A stretch of DNA of 43,926 nucleotides, taken from positions 1 to 43,926 of the forward strand of contig NZ_MVHT01000055.1 in assembly GCF_002086275.1 (NCBI RefSeq). The letters are read 5' to 3'. This document shows positions 1 to 7,700 of this stretch, one piece after another. The notes beneath the pieces are model-generated. The model was not told the origin of the DNA, did not search any database, and worked only from the letters and a program-made list of their open reading frames with translations. Position 1 is the stretch's first letter, and each line of letters opens with the position of its first letter. The translations under genes and the position numbers were made by a program. Source of the DNA: Mycobacterium intermedium. Lineage in GTDB: Bacteria > Actinomycetota > Actinomycetes > Mycobacteriales > Mycobacteriaceae.

Positions 1-51
1 TCCAATTATTCCTTGCAGGACAGGCACTTTCGCATATCTACACCCCGAAAC

Positions 52-219
52 TCACAACGTTTCACGAAAAATCCGGGCTAGAACGGTGGCGCCTGAGAGG
101 CCGCTCATGCGGTCGGTGTATGCCGCGACGACGATGTAAGCGCGATCAACGACAAGTCGATTGGCATGGCATGGTGCGACTAAAGCATCGTTGAACAGCC
201 CATTAGAGCTTGATGTACC
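52..219 (-). pseudogene. 3' remnant of an unrecognised gene
   Basis: A minus-strand frame of about 55 codons runs from just after a TAA (220-222) to a TGA at 52-54. It has no upstream ATG or GTG start. The translation looks coding: it includes NRLVVDRAYIVVAAYTDRMS and ends ARIFRETL. This reads like the C-terminal end of a globular alpha/beta protein whose 5' part has been lost. I do not recognise the family. It sits back to back with the DUF6941-like gene at 229, so the loss of its N-terminus may mark the edge of a rearrangement. The frame could be chance. Confidence 0.3.
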
Positions 220-228
220 TTAGGCGGG

Positions 229-588
229 GTGATTACCGGGGCCTTCCTTGCCGAAGCGGCTTCGGTCGTAGATAACAAACTCAACGTCTCGGGCGGCGTG
301 CTGTCGCGATACTTCGTCGGGCCTGACCGACAAGCCGTCTTCGTGCTCGTGGTGCTGACCCAGGCCGAGACGGATAGTCCCTTTCAGGGCGTTGAGGTAG
401 AGATCAAGCCCCCGACCGATGACGACTCACTGGTCGTCGAGTACGAGCTGCCAGAAGCCGCAGCCAAGGGCGAAATGGGATTCGCTTTCTTCAACGTCGA
501 GGTAACGCTGCCGGTGAATGGCCGTTGGGTGTTTGTGGTTACTAGCGGGGCTGGAATCCTCTCACTTCCGCTGGAGGTGCACGGCTGA
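229..588 (+). CDS. DUF6941-like hypothetical protein
   Basis: A 119-residue protein with no signal peptide or membrane helix, mostly predicted beta strand. The N-terminal MITGAFLAEAASVVDNKLNV and the later strand pattern ending in a G-I-L-S-L-P stretch resemble actinobacterial DUF6941 proteins, small single-domain proteins of unknown function. The GTG at 229 is chosen because the frame closes at 211-213 and the family typically begins at this motif. The Shine-Dalgarno is weak (a G-rich run directly before the start). The gene stands alone, divergent from a gene remnant and convergent with the RHH/ParA pair. Family assignment is from memory of the N-terminal motif; function unknown. Confidence 0.6.
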   Translation: MITGAFLAEAASVVDNKLNVSGGVLSRYFVGPDRQAVFVLVVLTQAETDSPFQGVEVEIKPPTDDDSLVVEYELPEAAAKGEMGFAFFNVEVTLPVNGRWVFVVTSGAGILSLPLEVHG

Positions 589-813
589 CGACGCTGCGCG
601 CTGCGGAACGCAGTACACCGACGGCAGTGCGTAGGCACACGACCTAATCGACGTGAGACAACAAATTGTGCGAGGCTGGCTCAAGCTGGATCGGTAGGAC
701 TGGACGCAAAAGGCGTCGGTTGTTTGCTACCAGTCGCGGCCACACGCCCAACTAACCATCGATGGCGTGAGGCGGATGTAATGACTTCAGATGCTCCGGC
801 GTTTACTGACCCA

Positions 814-1272
814 TCAAATAAGGTCAGCGTAGGCCTGAACTACAGCCGCGACGACGAGCGCTTGCAGGCTCGTCTCCTCATCCGCGGCTACCCGCTTAAG
901 CGTCCGGTGCACAGGCCGTGGCAAGTCGAGGGTGGTCCGAACACCACCGCCAGCGCCGCGGTGCGCCATCGACGCGCGAGCCAGCGCCGCGGGGTCCTGC
1001 AACCCCGAGTTGATAGCGGCGCGGATCAGGTCGCCCATAGTAGTTTCCAGGTCCAGTGCCCGCCGTTTGAGGGCGGTACGCATGGCCGGGGAGAGGTGCA
1101 GCGTCGTGCGCATTGCCTCGTACACCACCGGTGTCGGGGAGGGAGGGGGAGTGGCCCGAGGGGCGACGCCGGCTTGCAATCCACTCGCAGCCCGCGCTAT
1201 CGCCGCGGCTCCAGTCGGCCGGCGGATCACCGCGTCCCGCACTGCGTCGGCCGTCGAAAGCTTTTCCGTCAT
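814..1272 (-). CDS. Double ribbon-helix-helix protein, partner of ParA-like ATPase
   Basis: A 152-residue basic protein. Two similar segments each fit a ribbon-helix-helix DNA-binding fold: residues 55-91 (MRTTLHLSPAMRTALKRRAL...ETTMGDLIRAAINSGL) and 111-150 (VRTTLDLPRPVHRTLKRVAA...ETSLQALVVAAVV). Both share the pattern RTTL-x-L, LKR-x-A and ET-x4-L. RHH proteins usually bind DNA as dimers, so two copies in one chain suggest a covalent pseudo-dimer. Residues 1-25 are charged (MTEKLSTADAVRDAVIRRP) and could contact the ATPase, as N-termini of ParG-type partners do; this is inference. The start ATG overlaps the parA stop by 4 bases (ATGA, 1269-1272), showing translational coupling. The gene is likely the centromere-binding half of a partition-like cassette. 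Confidence 0.7.
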   Translation of the reverse strand: MTEKLSTADAVRDAVIRRPTGAAAIARAASGLQAGVAPRATPPPSPTPVVYEAMRTTLHLSPAMRTALKRRALDLETTMGDLIRAAINSGLQDPAALARASMAHRGAGGGVRTTLDLPRPVHRTLKRVAADEETSLQALVVAAVVQAYADLI

Positions 1273-1877
1273 AACGTCACAGCCTCCCGCACGATCCGCA
1301 CCGCTGCCATCAGTTCATCAAATACGCCTGCGTAGTCTCCCAGATGCTGTGGAAAACCGCGACCGAACGCCCGCTCGATCGCGCCTCGATCCCGCACGAC
1401 GCTCCGCAGCACAGGAGCATTCGCCTCCGCCAAGACGCGCGGCATCTCCACGGCCTCCACCTTCCGCATGTCCACCAGCGTGAGCAGAATCGTCGTGGGA
1501 CGGTGCTGCGTAATATCTAGCGTCGGCCAAACCCGGTCGATATCCGCGGCGCAAGGCCTAGTCGGAATGATCACCAGATCGGCTGCATCAACCGCCGCAT
1601 CGATCACCGTGGCCGTTCCGGGGGGGGTATCTATCAGGAGCAATTCGTCGGGTTCATGCGACAGCACACGCACGTCAGCCGGCGTCGCCGGGACGACATC
1701 GAAGGGCAACGGCGTTCCCAAATGTGCCGCACGATCAGCCCACGACTCCGCGGATCCTTGCGGATCCGCATCAACGACACGCACCGGAACTCCACGCCGC
1801 ATCGCAGCCGCGGCCAAAAACATCGCCGTCGTCGTCTTCCCGACGCCGCCCTTGGTATGCACAAGTGACCAGATCAC
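1269..1877 (-). CDS. ParA-like partition ATPase, copy 1 (intact cassette)
   Basis: About 202 residues. It has the deviant Walker A KGGVGKTT at residues 9-16, the A' motif VVDADPQ at 35-40 and a Walker B-type LLLIDTPPG around 80-87, so it belongs to the small ParA/Soj/MinD-type ATPases without an N-terminal DNA-binding domain. Such proteins move or segregate DNA together with a centromere-binding partner, here the double RHH protein coupled downstream. The GTG at 1875-1877 is preferred over the longer frame starting at 1928 because GGAGA (rc of 1881-1885) lies just upstream and family members start a few residues before the P-loop. It is roughly 70% identical by eye to the second copy at 3042-3647. 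No plasmid replication gene is nearby, so this is probably a chromosomal or integrated remnant of a plasmid or genomic island. Confidence 0.8.
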   Translation of the reverse strand: MIWSLVHTKGGVGKTTTAMFLAAAAMRRGVPVRVVDADPQGSAESWADRAAHLGTPLPFDVVPATPADVRVLSHEPDELLLIDTPPGTATVIDAAVDAADLVIIPTRPCAADIDRVWPTLDITQHRPTTILLTLVDMRKVEAVEMPRVLAEANAPVLRSVVRDRGAIERAFGRGFPQHLGDYAGVFDELMAAVRIVREAVTL

Positions 1878-1955
1878 AGTTCTCCAAACAACCCCGAATA
1901 GATATCGTACATCTCGCGCGCGAAACAAAGCCGCTGCTCAAATCTTCTGGACGCT

Positions 1956-1975
1956 GCGACCTACCAAGTGGTCGC
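1956..1975. promoter_or_regulatory. Inverted repeat upstream of parA copy 1
   Basis: GCGACC (1956-1961) and GGTCGC (1970-1975) form a perfect 6-base inverted repeat with an 8-base spacer, about 80 bases before the parA start. Small ParA/RHH cassettes usually carry their operator or centromere directly upstream, so this is a candidate RHH binding site. A single short dyad is weak evidence. Confidence 0.25.
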
Positions 1976-2241
1976 GGCGTCTACCACGGACGACGTAGGA
2001 AGCCTCCTTGCTCAAGATGCACCACCACACGGACCCTCGAGGTCCTCAGTCGGTTCGCACATAGTACATATGACTAGACGACAATGTCATTGCATTGGCG
2101 GGGGGTTGTTTCTTCGCCAGTTCTGAGCAGATTACGGGCATTCCACAAAAAGCAGGAATCAAATGGCTCTGACCTCGCATCTGACGACACCTTCCGTAGC
2201 TTGATCGGGCCGTATCGTGACTCAAAGGCATCAAAAACTGA

Positions 2242-2547
2242 TCAAAACGTACCTAAAAGTATGTATTGGCCCCTGCATCCAAACCTCTTCAATCCCAAGC
2301 GATCAGTGCAACAACTGCGTCTGACGGCTTGGGCGATGAGCGCGGCGACGCGTCGTGCGAGGGTGTCGAGTTTGAGGGTGGGCCTAGGTCGCCGGTTGAG
2401 AGTGTCGTGGAGGCGTTTAAGGAAGGCGGGTGCAGCCGATCGGGTTAGCCATAGTGGATCAGTAATAGCTTTGCGGGGCGCCTTCTTCGTCGATGATGGC
2501 GTGATCTGCAGCGAAGGCGCGATCAGCGCGTACAGGACCAGCTTGTG
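2242..2547 (-). other. Start-less open frame, possible gene fragment
   Basis: 101 open codons on the minus strand between TAA (2548-2550) and TGA (2242-2244), with no ATG or GTG. The translation contains a basic, coding-like section: TRSAAPAFLKRLHDTL followed by KLDTLARRVAALIAQAV. This could be the tail of a lost DNA-binding or transposase-type protein, or chance. I recognise no family. The surrounding stretch 1976-2921, between the two ParA cassettes, shows no other convincing gene apart from a possible 26-codon reading frame at 2636. Confidence 0.25.
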
Positions 2548-2635
2548 TTATTTGCGCGGGCAAATTCACGGACCCCTTATTTTCGTGCATATGACGCTAC
2601 AAGATTGTTGAAGAATATTTCCGGAAGGAGCCTAC

Positions 2636-2716
2636 GTGCGGAAAATCAACGCGAGGGGAAAACGCCTAAACAAAGGGCTCGCGCCCGTGACCTCGCCGGT
2701 GTGGCTAGCACCCTGA
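2636..2716 (+). CDS. Possible 26-residue basic peptide with strong ribosome site
   Basis: GTG at 2636 follows GGAAGGAG (2623-2630) with a 5-base gap, one of the best Shine-Dalgarno sequences in the left 4 kb. The frame encodes 26 residues, begins MRKINARGKRLNKG and ends TSPVWLAP before TGA. It is strongly basic at the N-terminus. No family is recognised. It could be a real small protein, a leader peptide, or the surviving 5' end of a truncated gene in this decayed segment. Confidence 0.3.
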   Translation: MRKINARGKRLNKGLAPVTSPVWLAP

Positions 2717-2921
2717 TCTAGAAGCTTCGTGCTCGAGGTGTAATCCCCCACCCGGATGCGGCGGCATGACATCTCAACAGGGCGGCTGGCCCCGGCGCGG
2801 CGACGCGGAGCCAGATCGCCCCGCCGGAAGGAATCCGCTTCGAAGTCGGTGCCCGTTGTGCCCGGTGCATGCGACGACAAGCAGCCCGTACCCCGATTGC
2901 CATGGCTTTTCTGTTGATGCA

Positions 2922-3045
2922 TCAGCACACTGAACGTTTCAGTCTCAATCTGATTCTCACACCACGAGCACATACTGCGCTGACTGTTGGTCGGCGGATC
3001 ACGGCGTCGCGTACCGCATCCGCCGTCCAAAGCTTTTCGAGTCAC
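2922..3045 (-). pseudogene. Decayed RHH partner of parA copy 2
   Basis: The gene starts GTG at 3045, overlapping the parA copy 2 stop by 4 bases (GTGA), the same coupling as in copy 1. Compared with the intact gene at 814-1272, one extra base after codon 2 breaks the frame. Restoring it gives MTEKLWTADAVRDAVIRRPT, matching MTEKLSTADAVRDAVIRRPT of copy 1 at 19 of 20 positions. Similarity stops near 2985, and the corrected frame ends at TGA 2922-2924 without reaching either RHH domain. The gene is therefore frameshifted and truncated and cannot make a DNA-binding partner. Confidence 0.75.
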
Positions 3046-3647
3046 AGTGCCGCGACCTCCCCATCGATCGCCGCTGCAATGAGTTCGTCGAACACTGCCG
3101 CATAGTCCCCCAACCCCTGCGAGACATCACGGCCAAATGCCCGCTCAATCGCCATCTTTGACCGCACAGTGCATCGCAATAACGGAGCACCCGCAGCTAC
3201 TAAGGCATGGGGCATCGCTACCGCCTCTGCCTTCCGCATGTCGAGCATGGTCAACAGAATCGTCGTGGGACGGTGTGCAGTGATGTCCAACGTTGGCCAA
3301 ATCCGATCGATGTCCGCGGCACGAGTTCCCGTCGGAATGATCACTAGATCGGCTGCATCAACCGCCGCGTCAATCGCCGCCGCCACGCCAGGCGGGCTAT
3401 CTACCAACAGCAGCTCTCCGGGTCCGCTGGACAGCGCCCGCACAACCGACCCCGTCCCCGGAATGACCTCAAAGGGCAACGGAGTACCCCGATGCGCCGC
3501 CCGGTCGGCCCACGAAGATGCCGATGCCTGCGGATCGGCATCTATCACCCGCACCGGGAGCCCTCGGCGCACCGCGGCCGACGCCAAGAACATTGCGGTC
3601 GTCGTCTTTCCGACGCCGCCCTTCGTGTGCACCAGCGACCAGATCAC
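3042..3647 (-). CDS. ParA-like partition ATPase, copy 2 (orphan)
   Basis: About 201 residues, with KGGVGKTT at residues 9-16, VIDADPQ for the A' motif and LLLVDSPPG for Walker B. It aligns end to end with copy 1 (roughly 70% identical by eye), including the shared DITxHRPTTILLT and DMRKxEAVxMP segments. The GTG at 3645-3647 is chosen because it corresponds to the start of copy 1; the frame is open further upstream, to 3824. All catalytic motifs are intact even though its downstream partner is a pseudogene. It may be inactive by loss of partner, or may work with the RHH protein of copy 1. Confidence 0.75.
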   Translation of the reverse strand: MIWSLVHTKGGVGKTTTAMFLASAAVRRGLPVRVIDADPQASASSWADRAAHRGTPLPFEVIPGTGSVVRALSSGPGELLLVDSPPGVAAAIDAAVDAADLVIIPTGTRAADIDRIWPTLDITAHRPTTILLTMLDMRKAEAVAMPHALVAAGAPLLRCTVRSKMAIERAFGRDVSQGLGDYAAVFDELIAAAIDGEVAAL

Positions 3648-3716
3648 AGCTCTGCGAGTCCCTTCAAACGCGCGCGGGGAAGCAGACACCGCTTCCCTGG
3701 GTCGACGCTGCCAGCT

Positions 3717-3734
3717 AGGTGGTGGACCCCACCT
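3717..3734. promoter_or_regulatory. Inverted repeat upstream of parA copy 2
   Basis: AGGTGG (3717-3722) and CCACCT (3729-3734) form a 6-base dyad with a 6-base spacer, 70 bases before the copy 2 start. It sits at a similar distance to the GCGACC/GGTCGC dyad of copy 1, but its sequence differs. Candidate operator or centromere only. Confidence 0.2.
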
Positions 3735-4068
3735 GCTAGTAACCGGCTCCCAAGTTGATCCGTGCGCAAAAACGCCAAACTGGCGAACCCACAGAACAGG
3801 CGAAAAAGCGGCTCCCCGCTGCACGCAACCCGCCTACCGCGAAGAACCTCCTGCCGAACGCAAATGAGATTAGGCCTTTCATGTGAGTTCCGGAACGATT
3901 TTCACAAATTGCCTTGGATGAACCCGCGGGTTTCGCGGCGGAAGCAGTGGCAACCGTCCGGCGCATGCCTGCAACGGCGCGCATCGCGAGTCGCCGCGCG
4001 CCAACATCACGGTGTCACCCGACGGCGCTTTGCGGCCACGCCTGCCACACCCACGGGGCCCACAGCGG
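3735..4068. other. Intergenic stretch without a convincing gene
   Basis: Between the parA copy 2 upstream region and lprE. Open frames here lack good starts and overlap on both strands. An 8-base palindrome TTCCGGAA lies near 3888. I see nothing else I can support; it probably contains the lprE promoter at its right end. Confidence 0.4.
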
Positions 4069-4074
4069 TACCGT
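4069..4074 (+). promoter_or_regulatory. Candidate -10 box for lprE
   Basis: TACCGT fits the mycobacterial TANNNT -10 pattern. It is followed 7 bases later by GTG at 4082, in frame with lprE, so a leaderless transcript starting at residue 4 of the annotated protein is possible. This would compete with the GTG at 4073. Confidence 0.3.
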
Positions 4075-4675
4075 GCGCGATGTGTGGTCGCTATCCTCTC
4101 GCGCCACGCCGCTGGCAGGCGTGGCTGTCCTCGCCCTAGCCGCAGCGACGTTGGTGGGCTGCGGATCGGGGGACTCCACCGTCGCAAAAACACCAACCGC
4201 CAAACCCAGCACCGCGACGACGCCCGCCGGCAGCGCCGAAAGGACAGCAGACCCCACGCCCGCCACTGCTGCCCCGCCCACCAGCGAAGCACCGAAGGAC
4301 CCGTGTGAGGTCAATCTCGCCTCGCCCACCATCGCGAAAGTCGTCTCGGAATTGCCCCGCGAGCCGCGCACCGCGCAGCCTTGGAATCCTGAACCGCTGG
4401 CCGGCAACTACAACGAGTGCGCGCAGCTGTCGGCCGTGATCATCAAGGCCAACACGAACGCGGGCAACCCGCCAACCCGAGCGGTGCTGTTCCACCTCGG
4501 CAAGTTCATCCCGCAGGGTGTGCCAGACACATACGGATTCAACGGCATTGACCCTTCTCAGACGACCGGCGACACGGTGGCGATGACGTACACCAACGGT
4601 GTCGGGTTGGCCAGCGTGGTGAAGTTTCACTGGAACGGCAGCTCCGTCGAGGTCATCGGGAATACGCGAGGTTGA
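4073..4675 (+). CDS. lprE: Lipoprotein LprE
   Basis: A 200-residue lipoprotein. A hydrophobic signal segment (AGVAVLALAAATLVGC) ends in a lipobox with the lipidated cysteine. A Thr/Pro/Ala-rich linker follows, then a C-terminal globular domain with DPCEVNLASPTIAKVVSELP and NYNECAQLSAV. These segments match M. tuberculosis LprE (Rv1252c, about 202 residues) as I remember it, and Rv1251c is also its neighbour there. The frame is open to 3914, but GTG 4073 gives VRDVWS, which aligns with the MPGVWS start of the known protein. Anchored on the outer face of the plasma membrane. LprE has been linked to host-interaction phenotypes; its molecular function is not established. Confidence 0.9.
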   Translation: MRDVWSLSSRATPLAGVAVLALAAATLVGCGSGDSTVAKTPTAKPSTATTPAGSAERTADPTPATAAPPTSEAPKDPCEVNLASPTIAKVVSELPREPRTAQPWNPEPLAGNYNECAQLSAVIIKANTNAGNPPTRAVLFHLGKFIPQGVPDTYGFNGIDPSQTTGDTVAMTYTNGVGLASVVKFHWNGSSVEVIGNTRG

Positions 4676-4747
4676 TCAAGCCGGTTGAGCCAGCCGGTTG
4701 AGCCTGCCGCCGCCAAGCGGCACCGCCTAGTTGTCAGACCATTCCCC

Positions 4748-4753
4748 TACAGT
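4748..4753 (+). promoter_or_regulatory. Candidate -10 box, leaderless start of nuclease-helicase gene
   Basis: TACAGT (TANNNT) ends 7 bases before GTG 4761, the spacing expected if transcription starts on the start codon. No Shine-Dalgarno precedes that GTG, which supports a leaderless mRNA. Confidence 0.45.
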
Positions 4754-4760
4754 GGCAACC

Positions 4761-7700
4761 GTGTTCATCGGGGATGGCAGCGTCGTCTACAGCGCTTCGG
4801 ATCTGGCATCCGCGGCGCGCTGCGAGTACGCGCTGTTGCGGGATTTCGACGCCCGATTAGGCCGGGGTCCCGCCGCCACCGTCGAGGACGAACTGCTGGC
4901 ACGGACCGCTGCCCTTGGCGACGAGCATGAGCGGCGTCGGCTCGACCAATTGCGCGAAGAGTTCGGGGACGAAGTCGCCGTCATCGGTCGTCCGGCATAC
5001 ACGGTTGCGGGGTTCACGGCGGCCGCCAAGGCGACCCAGCGCGCGATCGCCAATGGCGCGCCGGTGGTGTATCAGGCCGCGATGTTCGACGGCCGTTTCG
5101 TCGGGTTCGCCGACTTTCTGATCCGCGACGGTGAACGGTATCGGGTGGTCGACACCAAGCTGGCCCGGTCCCCCAAGGTCACCGCGCTGTTGCAGTTGGC
5201 CGCCTACGCGGACGCGCTGACCGCTTCGGGCGTGCCAGTGGCTCCCGAGGCCGAACTGGAACTCGGCGACGGAAACGTGGTCCCTTACCGCGTCGAGGAC
5301 CTGATCCCGGTCTACCGCACCCAGCGCGCGAGCTTGCAGCGTCTGCTCGACGGCCACTACGCGTCCGGGGCGGCAGTGCGCTGGGATGACGAAGGGGTGC
5401 AAGCGTGTTTCCGCTGCCCGCTGTGCGTCGAGCAGTTGCGCGCGACCGACGACCTGCTGCTGGTCGCCGGCATGCGAGTGAGCCACCGGGAGAAGCTGAT
5501 CGACGCCGGCATCACCACCATCACCGAACTCGCCGAGCATTCCGGCCCGGTACCCAACCTGGCCGCGAGCGCCCTGACCAAGCTCACCGCCCAGGCGCGA
5601 ATACAGGTCCGCCAGCGCGATACCGGCACTCCGCAATTCGAGATCGCCGACCCCCAGCCGCTGTCGCTGTTGCCTGAGCCGAACCCGGGTGACCTGTTCT
5701 TCGACTTCGAAGGTGACCCGCTGTGGACGGCGGACGGCACGGAGTGGGGGCTAGAGTATCTGTTCGGCGTGCTGGAGGGCGGGCGGAAGGGCACCTTCCG
5801 CCCATTGTGGGCGCACAACCGGGTGGACGAGCGCAATGCGTTGAAAGAGTTTCTGGCGATGGTGGCCAAGCGCCGCAAGCGCTATCCAAACATGCACATC
5901 TACCACTACGCGCCGTACGAGAAGACCGCGTTGCTGCGGCTCGCCGGTCGCTACGGCGTCGGCGAGGACGACGTCGACGACTTGTTGCGCAATGGTGTCC
6001 TGGTAGACCTTTATCCGCTGGTGCGCAAGAGCATTCGCGTTGGTGCGGAGTCCTTCAGCCTGAAGGCACTGGAACCCCTCTACATGGGCGCCCAGCTGCG
6101 CTCGGGGGACGTCACCACCGCCACCGACTCGATCACCTCCTACGCACGGTACTGCGAACTGCGCGACGCAGGTCGCGCCGACGAGGCCGCGACCGTTCTC
6201 AAAGAGATCGAGGATTACAACCACTACGACTGCCTGTCGACCCGCGAACTGCGTGACTGGCTGCTCATGCGCGCCTGGGAGGCCGGTGTCACTCCGGTTG
6301 GGGTGCAACCGATTCCGGATGGCGCCGCCATCGAAGACCACGACCAACTGGCCGCGACGCTGTCGGAGTTCAGCGGGGACACCGCGGCGGCGGACCGCAC
6401 GCCAGAGCAGATCGCGGTTGCCTTGGTGGCCGCCGCCCGCGGCTATCACCGCCGCGAGGACAAGCCATTTTGGTGGGCGCACTTCGACCGGCTGAACTAT
6501 CCCGCGGAAGAATGGTCGGACAACACCGACGTTTTTCTCGTCAGCGAATTCGCCGTCGTCGCCGACTGGCACACGCCTCCCCGTGCGCGCAAGCAACAGC
6601 GCCGCCTGCGGCTCACCGGTGAGCTGGCGCGCGGTGACCTGAAGACGAAGGTCTACGCCCTGTACGAACCTCCGGCTCCGCCCGGCATGACGGACGACCC
6701 CGACCGCCGGGCGGCGGCGAAGGCCGTCGTCGTTGAAGTCGACGACCCCGTCGTGCCCACCGAGGTCGTCATTCTCGAGCGAACGGGCGCTGACGGCAAC
6801 ATATTTCACCAGACTCCGTTCGCTCTGACGCCCGGGCCTCCGGTGCCGACGGGGGCGTTGCGCGCATCCATCGAGTCGACGGCCGCGGGCGTCGCCGAAG
6901 GTTTGCCGCAGCTACCCGAGACCGCGCTGATGGACGTGTTGTTGCGCCGCGCGCCGCGCACTCGCAGCGGCGCGGCACTGCCGCGCGGTGGGGACATCGT
7001 CGCCAACATTACCGAGGCGGTGCTGGATCTCGACTCGTCTTACCTGGCGGTGCACGGCCCGCCCGGAACGGGCAAGACCTACACCGCCGCTCGGGCGATC
7101 ACGCACCTGGTCACCGCGCACGGCTGGCGGATCGGTGTGGTCGCGCAGTCACACGCCACGGTCGAGAATCTGCTGGGCTGCGTGATCGACGCCGGCCTGG
7201 ACCCGCAGCAAGTGGCCAAGAAGCGCTCCGGCAGCGATGACCCACGCTGGCAAGAGATCAGTGAAAACGCCTACCCGACATTCATCGCCGATAATGCCGG
7301 TTGCGTGATCGGCGGCACGGCATGGGATTTCGCGAACAGCAACCGGGTGCCCCCGGGCAGTCTGGATCTGCTCGTCATCGACGAGGCCGGCCAATTCTGC
7401 CTCGCCAACACGATTGCCGTGGCCCCGGCGGCCGCAAACCTGTTGTTGCTCGGGGACCCTCAGCAACTACCGCAAGTCAGCCAGGGCACCCACCCCGAAC
7501 CCGTCGACAGGTCCGCACTCGACTGGCTGGTCGACGGCCAGCCCACCCTGCCCGACGAGCGTGGCTACTTCCTCGACCGCTCCTATCGCATGCACCCTGC
7601 GGTTTGCGCTGCGGTGTCGGCGTTGTCGTATGGGGGCAGGCTGCACTCCCATGACGAGTGCACCGGCGCGCGTCGCCTTGCCGGATGCGAACCCGGCCTG

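Noticed and set aside
724..1335. Plus-strand frames opposite the RHH/ParA genes
   Set aside because: Arg/Ser-rich shadow translations. The minus-strand pair has motifs and a coupled overlap.
2632..3045. 137-codon minus-strand frame starting at the parA copy 2 stop
   Set aside because: It begins at the true RHH start but is the shifted reading after the extra base. The correct frame matches copy 1, so this is a pseudogene artefact.
5751..6809. 352-codon minus-strand frame inside the nuclease-helicase gene
   Set aside because: Shadow frame with low-complexity Val/Gly/Arg composition and no domain motifs.
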